Shown: positions 41,856 through 50,432 of the stretch, piece after piece
Layout: every line of letters begins with the position of its first letter
How positions within the stretch are numbered: position 1 is the first letter of the stretch
Source: Sphingopyxis alaskensis RB2256
GTDB lineage: Bacteria > Pseudomonadota > Alphaproteobacteria > Sphingomonadales > Sphingomonadaceae
Length of the DNA: 64,000 nt
Direction: 5' to 3'
Assembly: GCF_000013985.1 (NCBI RefSeq)
Contig: NC_008048.1
Location: 2,728,001 to 2,792,000, forward strand
Made by a program: the position numbers and the translations under genes
Notes under the pieces: model-generated
Databases searched by the model: none
What the model was told of the DNA's origin: nothing
The model's input: the letters and a program-made list of their open reading frames with translations, nothing else

Positions 41856-42461
41856 GACAAAAACTCCTTCGGTTGCTCGGGGACCATCCCCGATGGCGCC
41901 CAAAGGAGAGCCCGGTTGCCGACGTCACCGCAGCGCAAGCGAAGGGGAACCCCCTCGCGGGGTTGACGGCATTAGGCGGCCGAGGATCGCATGCAGGCGA
42001 CAAGGAGGGGTCGGTCTCCAGCAGTCGGAGGGCACCCGCCCTGGCCACAGCTTGCCGGTGAAGTCAGATACTGACGGTTCGCTTCCCACTGTCTTTGAAC
42101 TGGCAGTCTGCCAGTCGAATGGCTTCAAGGTCACTCTCCTCTACATCGACGAGGACGCAGAGGACGAGGAAAATGAAACCCGTGAGCTTGAAGCAAGGTG
42201 GACACCTTTGTTGAAGGCCCGTCAGACGTCAGTTTTCATTACGCGTCCGCGCCGATGGCCACCATGTTGAGATTGCACTTTGGCTTGGCTTCTTCGGCTT
42301 CCAGCTTCGTCGCGACTTACGAGACCGGGGAAGCCGACAGTTTGATCAGATTACGTGATTCTTCGGGCGGTACCATTCCACATTCCCGCGAGGGGCTCGC
42401 GTGTCGCCGGCATTCTGCCCAAAACCACAGTCGCTATACCTGACAAGTCAGACTTAAATTA
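41856..42461. other. 606-base junction between element backbone and dpd operon
   Basis: No firm gene; one weak open frame at 42058. Composition is less GC-rich than the neighbours from about 42060. A likely cargo boundary. Confidence 0.5.
42058..42270 (+). CDS. short hypothetical ORF or gene remnant
   Basis: Open frame from a GTG, 70 aa: SDTDGSLPTVFELAVCQSNGFKVTLLYIDEDAEDEENETRELEARWTPLL looks protein-like, but the end (SVFITRPRRWPPC) does not. A different frame continues to 42443 with protein-like composition, which suggests a frameshifted remnant. No family recognised. Confidence 0.3.
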   Translation: MKSDTDGSLPTVFELAVCQSNGFKVTLLYIDEDAEDEENETRELEARWTPLLKARQTSVFITRPRRWPPC

Positions 42462-44600
42462 TCATGCCTTTTTCAATAGATGGGCCTCAATAGCTCGCAC
42501 TATGCTCGAGAATCCCTTCCCTTGCGAATAGAGCAATGTTCGACCGCCGCGATGCTCACGGATGAAATCCGTAGCTGCGTGCTTTGCCGATAACCAGGTC
42601 ATCACGAAGAGATCGGAATTCTCCGCCAGTGCGCGCAGCCGAGGGCTACCGCCGTGATCGGCATTTGTATCGACCGTGACGGACGGCGAGATCTCCTCCA
42701 GAACAGCCTTGGCTTGCCGGCTTGAGGATTCGGTCAGCGAATAGATGGCAATGCGCAAGCCAGCCAGGCGGCTAGCCAAGCCATCATCCGCGGGCTCGAC
42801 ATCGGTTGCCGGTGTTACCGGCGGCGACCAGCCGAGTTCGCTCGACAACAATCTGACCGCGATCCGCTGAATGCGGGTAAGTCGGCCATAGATTGGAACG
42901 ATGCGGGCAAGAATGCGATGGAGGAACGTCTCGCGGGCACTCGCATCGGGTGTGGCGGCGTTCATGAAACTCTCAACAAGCTCCAGAACCCAATAGATCA
43001 TATCGACGCCAAAGCCGTCACCGGCGATCTCATCGATATCGGCGATCAGGTCGCGATAGGCCTTTTGGTCAAGGCCCGAGGCCAGAAGCCCTTCAACCAA
43101 CACTTGGCTCGACTCGTAGATAGTTGCTCCGCGCGCACTCCCGAGCGCAAAGAGGGTCAATAACCCACCATAGATCGGCGACAGAGCAGCCCTTGGGAAT
43201 TCGTCGTCTCTCTGCAGCCAGGCGACCAGATAGGGCAAGGCCTGGCTAGTGCGATCGGCGGCAAGCTTGTTGCCTTGGGCCTTTTCGAGCGCTGCGACGA
43301 AGGCACCTACCGCGACCGGATCGCACGCCGATGCACCGATCTCCCACTCATCCTTCCCCAGCCTTGCGATATCAAGTGCATTGGCGAAGGCCGGATCTGC
43401 AGCGCGATCGAGCCAGGCGATCCAGGATTTCGGCGGCGCAATATTCGCCAGTTCATCAGTCGCCTGCACGATCGGCCGGAACGGCATGGTCTCATGCAGC
43501 AAGGCCAGTTCATCGGGACTGAGCCGCGCCATCGCTGCCATTGCGTCAGCAAGGAGGTCGATGCTGTCGACCGCATCGGCCTGTACCAGCGCTTCACGCG
43601 CGGCATCGATCGGGGGCGCAACCCCGATCTCTTGAGGCGCGAGCGGCGCCTGCGTCGGCAACAGTTCTGTGATCCAGCCCAGGTCCTGCGCCGGGTCGGC
43701 AAGGATGGCGAGCAGGTCCTGGCGACCGGGATCTGAGAGTGCTTCCAGACCGAGGAGCCGCCATCCACCCACCCGCAACCCTGGCGGTGCAGCGGTGATA
43801 ATCATCGACTGCACGAAGGACTGGGCCGAACCCTCGAACGCAGCGCGCGTGTCGGCCACATTCTCGGCGTCGAACGGTCCAGCAATATGGGTTCGATACA
43901 ACGCTTCCAAGAGAACCGCGGTGACGGCGGGGGTTCTCCGCGCGACGCACAAGCTTGCAAATTCGGGAAGCGCGACGATGGACGCCCAATCCCCAAAGGC
44001 GGCAAGCAGTTGGACCTCGAGAAATTTGACGTTGAGCGCGTCGAGGCGGAGTTCGCTGCGGAGGCGGTCGAGAATGCCGGTGGCCGCATCGCGGCGCCCG
44101 ACGTTGAGATAATCCTGGAACTGCGCCAGCAGCCAAGAGGTCGGGACTGGGGCCGAGCGCTGCAATTCGGGCGCGCGCGAAAGCGTGTCGCGCGCGCGCA
44201 GGACAGCGCGCAAGGCCGCAACGCGCGCGCGATCGTCGGCCGGCAAGCGCATGATCGCGGTGACAGCGGGCGCGGCACGTTGGAGGCGGGCACCGATCGG
44301 ATCGATAGCGGCGAACGGCTCTGGCACGCCGTCGAACCCGGTAAGCGTCGGTCCGGCGAACGCCAGCAGGACGGGCTTGAGCCGCCGCCAGTCGGACATG
44401 GTCGGCGCCGCAACATCGATCTGCATCGATCCGGCACGGTCGATGACAGGAACGAGCGCACCGGGAAATGTCTCGGAGATCACCGATTGGGTCACATCCG
44501 CGCACAATGCGGCGATTTCATTGCTCGCGCTCGCGCATGGCTGGAGGGCGACGAGATCTGCCAGTACGGCCTGCGCCGCATCGAGGTTCGGGCCGATCAT
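42462..44600 (-). CDS. dpdD: DpdD, 7-deazaguanine DNA restriction component (probable)
   Basis: 712 aa. No enzymatic motif is visible. Recognisable stretches are LLAFAGPTLTGFDGVPEPF near residue 80 and a C-terminal Rossmann-like module (LRIAIYSLTESSSRQAKAVLEEISPSVTVDTNADHGGSPRLRALAENSDLFVMTWLSAKHAATDFIREH). The latter resembles a nucleotide/DrmB-like sensing fold only loosely. Called DpdD from size, these stretches and its position as the last gene of a complete dpd series. Overlaps dpdK by four bases. In Salmonella the D-K genes are needed to restrict unmodified DNA. Confidence 0.65.
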   Translation of the reverse strand: MIGPNLDAAQAVLADLVALQPCASASNEIAALCADVTQSVISETFPGALVPVIDRAGSMQIDVAAPTMSDWRRLKPVLLAFAGPTLTGFDGVPEPFAAIDPIGARLQRAAPAVTAIMRLPADDRARVAALRAVLRARDTLSRAPELQRSAPVPTSWLLAQFQDYLNVGRRDAATGILDRLRSELRLDALNVKFLEVQLLAAFGDWASIVALPEFASLCVARRTPAVTAVLLEALYRTHIAGPFDAENVADTRAAFEGSAQSFVQSMIITAAPPGLRVGGWRLLGLEALSDPGRQDLLAILADPAQDLGWITELLPTQAPLAPQEIGVAPPIDAAREALVQADAVDSIDLLADAMAAMARLSPDELALLHETMPFRPIVQATDELANIAPPKSWIAWLDRAADPAFANALDIARLGKDEWEIGASACDPVAVGAFVAALEKAQGNKLAADRTSQALPYLVAWLQRDDEFPRAALSPIYGGLLTLFALGSARGATIYESSQVLVEGLLASGLDQKAYRDLIADIDEIAGDGFGVDMIYWVLELVESFMNAATPDASARETFLHRILARIVPIYGRLTRIQRIAVRLLSSELGWSPPVTPATDVEPADDGLASRLAGLRIAIYSLTESSSRQAKAVLEEISPSVTVDTNADHGGSPRLRALAENSDLFVMTWLSAKHAATDFIREHRGGRTLLYSQGKGFSSIVRAIEAHLLKKA

Positions 44601-45124
44601 GTCATCTGGCTTTCCCAGCGCGATTCAAGCTCGATCGATTGCTCGGCGACCGCCGCCGGGTCGGTACGCAGTACGAGATGTTCGCCGTTGATCGAAATGC
44701 CGTTGAGCGTGAGATTCATCGAACCGCTCAAGAAGTAGTCGGCACCGAGCAGGCCCTTGGCGTGGAAACTCTTCTCCACGGTCCATTTGATCTGATCGCC
44801 GTAGCGCGCCTTGAGTGTCTGAAGGCGAGCGATGAAATAGTCATTGTGGCCGTCCGCGCGGATCACCAGCCGAAGTTCGACGCCACGGGCGAGTAAGGCG
44901 CGGAGCACTTGCGACAAGCGGATCGGCGCCGCCGGCCAATCCGGCTCGAGCGCTGCGAACTCGCGCGCGGAATTGTCGATGATCTCGACATCGCTGATCC
45001 AAGCGAAGAAAAGCCACAGCTTCGGGCTGGGATGGATGAGTTCGGCGACGAACAGGCTTTGAAACAGGTCGCGGACTGCCCGCGACTGTGCCGGGCCATG
45101 GAGATCGCGTGACGGATAGAGCAT
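44597..45124 (-). CDS. dpdK: DpdK, phospholipase D-like nuclease
   Basis: 175 aa single-HKD protein. The active site reads HAKGLLGADYFLSGSMN (H121, K123, D129, then the G-S-x-N motif); the spacing K-x5-D is one residue longer than the classic HxKx4D. One motif per chain means it should act as a dimer. Likely nuclease effector that cuts unmodified DNA. Overlaps dpdJ (TGATG) and dpdD (ATGA). Confidence 0.8.
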   Translation of the reverse strand: MLYPSRDLHGPAQSRAVRDLFQSLFVAELIHPSPKLWLFFAWISDVEIIDNSAREFAALEPDWPAAPIRLSQVLRALLARGVELRLVIRADGHNDYFIARLQTLKARYGDQIKWTVEKSFHAKGLLGADYFLSGSMNLTLNGISINGEHLVLRTDPAAVAEQSIELESRWESQMT

Positions 45125-48100
45125 CAGACCTGCTCCCTCAGGGTCAGCGTCGCGAAAATTCTGCCATCGGCGCGTTCGACCCGCTCGGTGGCGGGGAAGA
45201 ACTGAAGCACACCGACGCTGACAGGGGTCGCCGAGAGGCGAACGAGGGCGGCGCGGAACAGCCGGGCCTCGCCCGCATCGGCAACGAGCCGTGCCGTACC
45301 CTGGGCTTCAAACGCGGTTGCTAGCAGAGTCTCCCAATCGGGATCGCTGAAGTCGATCGTCGCGATCGCCCGGCTGAGCAGCAGATTGCGGACGACAGCG
45401 GGGTCCGTCGAACGCATCTGGCGGAACGGATGATAGGACTGCAGGACACGCTGGCGCACTTCATTCGCGCGCGGCCAGAGCAAGCTCGTGATTGCCGACA
45501 GGACCGTTACATGCGCGATGGCCGCCGCTGGCAGTGTCGCCGCGAGGAACGCTCGAACGGCGCTCGAAAGAGTGGCGTCGCGGCTCGCGATATAGGCATA
45601 TTCGCGCAAGCCGATGGCAATGCCGAACCGGTCCTGCGTCGCATCCCAATGCGTTTGCAGGTCGAGCAACAACCGATCGAGTTGGGGACCCGAGCCGGCG
45701 CGCAGCAGGCGGTTGTTGAGCGAAACCGACAGCGCATGGCTCAGATCGATTCCACCGCGCTGCGCGAGCGTGTGTGAGAGCGTCCGCCACAGGATCGCGC
45801 GCTCACCGTGCGAGTTCGTCGCACGCAGTCGCGTAACCTGTTCGCTGACCTCGACATCGTCGATGGCGAGGGTCAGGATCTCACGCAAGCTGCCATCGAC
45901 CAACTCCAAGTCGCTGGGCGCAAGCGCCGCGTTGAGCGCCGAGAAGAACAGACGCGGTTCGGAGGCAAAACGGTCGGCGAAGGCTTCGAGGACACCAGCG
46001 CCGCCAAGTGTCGTCTCGCTGATCCAGACGCTTGCGACATCGGACGTCGCGTCATCGCGGATATCGACGAGGAGGGTGTCAACGGTGGCCTGTCGCGGTG
46101 CCGCGGCGATGCACGCCTGGAGCATCGCCTCGCCGAGCGTTTCGAGGATCAGGCGACGAAGCCAGGCGCTGAACATCGCGGGATCGACCGCGATCAGTTG
46201 CGCGGCAAGCGCGCGCAACCGATCCCGGACGACCGGACGGCCGAGTTGCTGGAGCAGCGCCTGCTGCAAACGCCCTCCACCGGCTGCCGCACCGGCGCCA
46301 GCAACTTCGCCAGCAGGATACCCGCCATTACCATCAGCACCATCGTCGGCATCGCCATCTTGCGTATCGTCGCTGTCGGGCGGCGTCGGCGGCATCGCGC
46401 CGAACACAGCGTCCATGACAGCACCGAACACGCTTTCGATCCGGTCGTCGTTAAGAAGGTCGGCGATCGTCTCCGCCAGTGGCCGATTGTTGGTCGCAGC
46501 ATCGGCAAGCAATGCCGACAACAGGAACTGGACCAACCATTCGCGCTGAAACTGGTTTAGGTCGTCGGGCAGTTCCGGGTCCAGCCGGATCAGGTCGCGA
46601 ACATAGGCGAGTTTGCTTGCGGCGAGGACATCGGGCGGCAAGCGATCACCGTTCAGCATGTCGGCATGCGGCAAGGCGAGATCGAGCCGGAATCCGTCGA
46701 CCTCAAGTTCAAAGCCGACCGCGGCGGGTCGATTGTCATTGCTGGTGAAGGTCAGCGTGACGGGAAAATCGTCCTGTAACGTTCGGACATTCGCCCGCGC
46801 CGTCCCGGCGAAGCGCCGAACACTGACGCTCGAGCGGAACCGGTGCAGATGGAAGTCGATGGCGCGGACATGGTGGCGCCATTCCGACCGCGTCGGGACC
46901 GGCACGCCGAGGGCATCGCCATTGGCGACAATATCAGATTGCCAGACGAGTTGGGCGTTGCTGCTCGGCAGCGCCTCGGTGCGGGCGGCACGTTCGAGGC
47001 GCACGGTCCATGGTCGGAAGACCAGGAGCGGCGCTCCGCCGACATGATCATTGAGGCTGCCGGTAAAGCTGCCTACGAACTCATGTTCGGGCGCGTAGTC
47101 GCTGATCCGGCGTTCCTGCTCGGGAAACGCTGGATCGACCGGAATCCAGTGCGACAGTGCGCCGCGCTCATGTGCGAAGCGGCGGGTCACGCGTCCCGGT
47201 GCGAATTGATTCAGCGCCTGGAGGATCGGCATCTGTTCGACTCGTTCCTCGTGATTGACCGTCGCGGGCGGGATGATGACCCGCACTTCCGGCAAGCTCA
47301 GGTCGCTGAACAGGTTGCGCGGGACGAAATCGGGCAGCGGATGGTGATCGACCTGCAGATCAAGCGTCGCGCCGGCATTTGGGATCGCGAGTTGCCAGCC
47401 GCGGAACAGCCGCCGGACCAACGTCGGCACCGCCTCGAGCAGAAGCGAGCGCGGCGCTTCCCAGAGCAATGTTTCGGCCGCCGGTCGGTCGATCCCGAGC
47501 GCTCCCATCAGATAGCTGCGCAGATCGTCGATGGTGGCGGCGTCGCCTTGCACCAACTGGGTCAGCTTAGCGCGGGTGCGATCGAGAACGGCACGCTCGG
47601 CGGGGCTCGCCTGCGGCAACGGGCGGCTTAGGAGGTTCCACTGCCAGGCCTTCTCATAGCCCACGGTGGTCGCTGCCAGCCAATCGAACAACGCGAAGAC
47701 AGCCTGAATCTTCATCACATACGGATTGCGGATCGGGAGATATTGCGGCTCGAGCGAGGGGTCGAACAGATGCTCGAACGCCTGGTAGAAAGCGCGGTCG
47801 CGGCCATAGTCCGACAGGACAGTGAGCGTGATCGGGCGCATCGCGCGATCGCGGCCGGCGCGTCCCTTGCGCTGCAGGAACGACGCCATGCTGCGCGGCG
47901 CCTTGTGCTGGATGACCGCGCCGACGAGCGGGTCGTTGAACCCGACCTCAAGCGCAGCAGTCGCAACCACGATATTGGCCGATTGATTGACTCCGGCGTC
48001 CTGTGAGGTGGTCCGCCCGACGACCAGGCGGCGATCGAGCGGATGGCCGATGTCCTCGCAGATCCGCCAGCGCTGGCCCTCGACATCGCGAACCGCGGCA

Positions 48101-49710
48101 TCGGGACCGGCCCGGCGGATGTTCGCAAGGGGCATCCGCGCCGCATCGGGTCGACCGAAAATCGTGAATGCCTCGGCGTCGCGCAGATCGTCGTAGAGGC
48201 GATTGGTGACGTCGAGGTCATCGGTGAAAAGAAAGGCGCGCCGGCCAAAGGTGCCTGACACGTTGGTTGCGCCGGGCGGATCGAGCAGCCGGGGCAGCAG
48301 CATCGAGGTCTGGATCGTCGTCGAGAGCAGCGACGCGCGCGACGCCGGGTCGCCACGTAGCAGGATTTGATATTCGGCGCCCTGTTCCTCGAACTCTTCG
48401 AGCGTCGGCGTGATCTCGACCACGTCATCCAAGGCCGCGCCGGTCAGATCAGAAAAGAAGCGCGCCGCATCGCCTAGCGTGGCGGAGAGACCGACCCAGG
48501 AGATCGGTGCCGCCAGCAAATGCCGCCATCGCCGGAGCGTCAGCGCGGCCTGCGCGCCGGCTCCACCCTCATAGGTGTGCACTTCGTCGAGCAGGGCCAC
48601 CAATGGCTTGCGCCCGAGCGGGAGACCGACGCCGAACAGACCGCGCATCCAGTGATCGGACAGGCGCTGGTTCAGAATCTCGGTCGTGGTGAACAGGATG
48701 TCGGGCGGAATGCGCTGTAACCGGGTCCGGGTCAGCACGATCTGGTCGTCGCCGATCATTTGGCCGCAGGCGGGTTGAACACAGGCCAGCCGCTCGGTGG
48801 TCGCGGCGATATCAACGCCGCGCCAGACGAGCTCGTCGTCGCAGCGCGGACAGCGCATCCAGGGGCAGACAAAGTCCTCGCCGCGCCGAACCCAACTCTT
48901 ATCGATCAGTTCCTGCCGGGTCGCACGGGTCGGTGTCTTGCCGAACAAGGCACCGATGATCAGCGGCCGGCGCCCGTGCGCGGCAAGCGTCTGATCAATC
49001 GTCCGCGCCATGCGAAACGCTTCGGCAAACTGGTCCTTGAGCAGCTCAATTCGCGGGTAGATCGCGATCGCTTTGACCCAATGATCGGCATCGATCGCTT
49101 CACCAATGCGGATCATTCCGGGCAGGTAGAAGGCGATGGTCTTGCCACTGCCGGTGCCAGCGGTGACGATTGTGCCGCCATCGTCCGTCGCGGACGACAG
49201 ACGCAGCGCCGCGCGCTCCTGAAAGCCGGCAAGCTTCATTCCGTCGCGCGAGGTCAGCGTCCGCCAGAGGTCCTCACGCAGTTGTGACCCGCCCAGCACT
49301 GATGCATGCTCGGTGAGGATATCGGCGGGCAAACGCCGTCGCTCGGGAAAGAGCCGCGGCCGGCAGTCCACCCGAAAGTCGGCGACGAGGGACGACGCAC
49401 CCTGCCACGGCTTGTTGGGGAAGAGCTGTCGGTTGGCAGCCAGCAGCCGCATCATCTCGGCAAAGCGCGACCGGATACGGACGTCGCCGCCGACGCTCGC
49501 CATCTCGAAGATTAGCTTGGCATCGATCAGTTCCTCGACGAGATCCTGCCCGTCAGTGCCACTTACTCCTGCCGCCGCGCACACCTGATCGCCGAGATCG
49601 AAGGCTTCATCCTCGCTCAGAGCGCCATCGGTGAACCCCCATTCGAGGGAGCGCATCTCAATGGCTTCGATGCGGTCGAGCACCGCGAGGGCATGGTTAG
49701 ACACGGGCAT
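45124..49710 (-). CDS. dpdJ: DpdJ, large DEAD/DEAH-box helicase
   Basis: 1528 aa superfamily 2 helicase. Motif I is TAGTGSGKTIAFYLPG (about residue 186), motif II LLDEVHTYEGGAG (about 375), motif VI QRKGRAGRDR (about 613). A four-cysteine zinc module, CPWMRCPRCDDEL...CVQPACGQM, is inserted between motifs I and II. The last 700 residues are unique. The layout recalls DISARM DrmA. The ATG at 49710 follows AGGTAGG at normal spacing, 8 bases after the dpdI stop, and is preferred to a start 20 codons upstream inside dpdI. Confidence 0.85.
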   Translation of the reverse strand: MPVSNHALAVLDRIEAIEMRSLEWGFTDGALSEDEAFDLGDQVCAAAGVSGTDGQDLVEELIDAKLIFEMASVGGDVRIRSRFAEMMRLLAANRQLFPNKPWQGASSLVADFRVDCRPRLFPERRRLPADILTEHASVLGGSQLREDLWRTLTSRDGMKLAGFQERAALRLSSATDDGGTIVTAGTGSGKTIAFYLPGMIRIGEAIDADHWVKAIAIYPRIELLKDQFAEAFRMARTIDQTLAAHGRRPLIIGALFGKTPTRATRQELIDKSWVRRGEDFVCPWMRCPRCDDELVWRGVDIAATTERLACVQPACGQMIGDDQIVLTRTRLQRIPPDILFTTTEILNQRLSDHWMRGLFGVGLPLGRKPLVALLDEVHTYEGGAGAQAALTLRRWRHLLAAPISWVGLSATLGDAARFFSDLTGAALDDVVEITPTLEEFEEQGAEYQILLRGDPASRASLLSTTIQTSMLLPRLLDPPGATNVSGTFGRRAFLFTDDLDVTNRLYDDLRDAEAFTIFGRPDAARMPLANIRRAGPDAAVRDVEGQRWRICEDIGHPLDRRLVVGRTTSQDAGVNQSANIVVATAALEVGFNDPLVGAVIQHKAPRSMASFLQRKGRAGRDRAMRPITLTVLSDYGRDRAFYQAFEHLFDPSLEPQYLPIRNPYVMKIQAVFALFDWLAATTVGYEKAWQWNLLSRPLPQASPAERAVLDRTRAKLTQLVQGDAATIDDLRSYLMGALGIDRPAAETLLWEAPRSLLLEAVPTLVRRLFRGWQLAIPNAGATLDLQVDHHPLPDFVPRNLFSDLSLPEVRVIIPPATVNHEERVEQMPILQALNQFAPGRVTRRFAHERGALSHWIPVDPAFPEQERRISDYAPEHEFVGSFTGSLNDHVGGAPLLVFRPWTVRLERAARTEALPSSNAQLVWQSDIVANGDALGVPVPTRSEWRHHVRAIDFHLHRFRSSVSVRRFAGTARANVRTLQDDFPVTLTFTSNDNRPAAVGFELEVDGFRLDLALPHADMLNGDRLPPDVLAASKLAYVRDLIRLDPELPDDLNQFQREWLVQFLLSALLADAATNNRPLAETIADLLNDDRIESVFGAVMDAVFGAMPPTPPDSDDTQDGDADDGADGNGGYPAGEVAGAGAAAGGGRLQQALLQQLGRPVVRDRLRALAAQLIAVDPAMFSAWLRRLILETLGEAMLQACIAAAPRQATVDTLLVDIRDDATSDVASVWISETTLGGAGVLEAFADRFASEPRLFFSALNAALAPSDLELVDGSLREILTLAIDDVEVSEQVTRLRATNSHGERAILWRTLSHTLAQRGGIDLSHALSVSLNNRLLRAGSGPQLDRLLLDLQTHWDATQDRFGIAIGLREYAYIASRDATLSSAVRAFLAATLPAAAIAHVTVLSAITSLLWPRANEVRQRVLQSYHPFRQMRSTDPAVVRNLLLSRAIATIDFSDPDWETLLATAFEAQGTARLVADAGEARLFRAALVRLSATPVSVGVLQFFPATERVERADGRIFATLTLREQV

Positions 49711-49718
49711 GATCGTGC

Positions 49719-50432
49719 CTACCTCAGCTCGATGCGGAATGCGCCGAGCAAGTTGCGGCTTTCCAGCCACGTCTGCACTTCGGACGTATAAGCGCTTAAA
49801 AGGGCCTCGCTATTGGCTGCGGCCCGAATGAAGGCGACGACGCTTGATGGGATATCGGACGCCGCAAGGGTGTTCCATGCCGCCTCGTGCTGGCTGACGA
49901 GCGTGTCGAGACTGGCGATTGCCGCCTTGGGGTCCGCAGGCAGGCTGGCACCAAAGGTCGCTACCTCGCTTCGGATCTGCCGTATCTTGGCGACGCTCAC
50001 CCGAAATTGCGGCACCTGGCCCAGCGCACTCAAGACGTCCTCAGCGCCAAAGGCGGCGCGTTTATCGACATAGGTTTTCCATGCAGCACTCGCCGCCTTT
50101 TGCCCCGCGCTGGCGATACTGTTGAGGCGGTCAATAAAGGCGTGCTTGATGTCGAACGGTGGGTCGTTGACCTTTGCTGGATCCTCCCTGATCGCTTCGC
50201 GCAACGTGCGCGCCTTGTTGGCATAGCCGAGACCGTCGCTTGGCTGAAAATCGACCTGAACACCGGCTTCCGCAAGGGCGGTCAGCGTCTCGCGAAGCCT
50301 CGCCATGAGCAGCGAAGCGGTCTCGAACTGCTTCGCGCGTGTACCGAACTGTTCGGCTTCGGCGGCGCTATTCTTGAGCTTCTGGTAGGTGTTGATCTTC
50401 GTTGCGAGCGTGGCGGCGCGGTCAAGCAGCAT
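49719..50432 (-). CDS. dpdI: DpdI-position protein, coiled coil (unknown)
   Basis: 237 aa, almost wholly helical with heptad-like stretches: RAATLATKINTYQKLKNSAAEAEQFGTRAKQFETASLLMARLRETLTALAEAG. No enzymatic motif. Called DpdI because it lies between dpdJ and dpdH, where dpdI is expected; sequence gives no independent support. ATG at 50432 overlaps the dpdH stop by 11 bases; a TTG at 50450 is less likely. May be a structural partner of the DpdH ATPase. Confidence 0.55.
   Translation of the reverse strand: MLLDRAATLATKINTYQKLKNSAAEAEQFGTRAKQFETASLLMARLRETLTALAEAGVQVDFQPSDGLGYANKARTLREAIREDPAKVNDPPFDIKHAFIDRLNSIASAGQKAASAAWKTYVDKRAAFGAEDVLSALGQVPQFRVSVAKIRQIRSEVATFGASLPADPKAAIASLDTLVSQHEAAWNTLAASDIPSSVVAFIRAAANSEALLSAYTSEVQTWLESRNLLGAFRIELR

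Noticed and set aside
45808..46560. Plus-strand open frame inside dpdJ
   Set aside because: Shadow of the dpdJ coding frame in GC-rich DNA.
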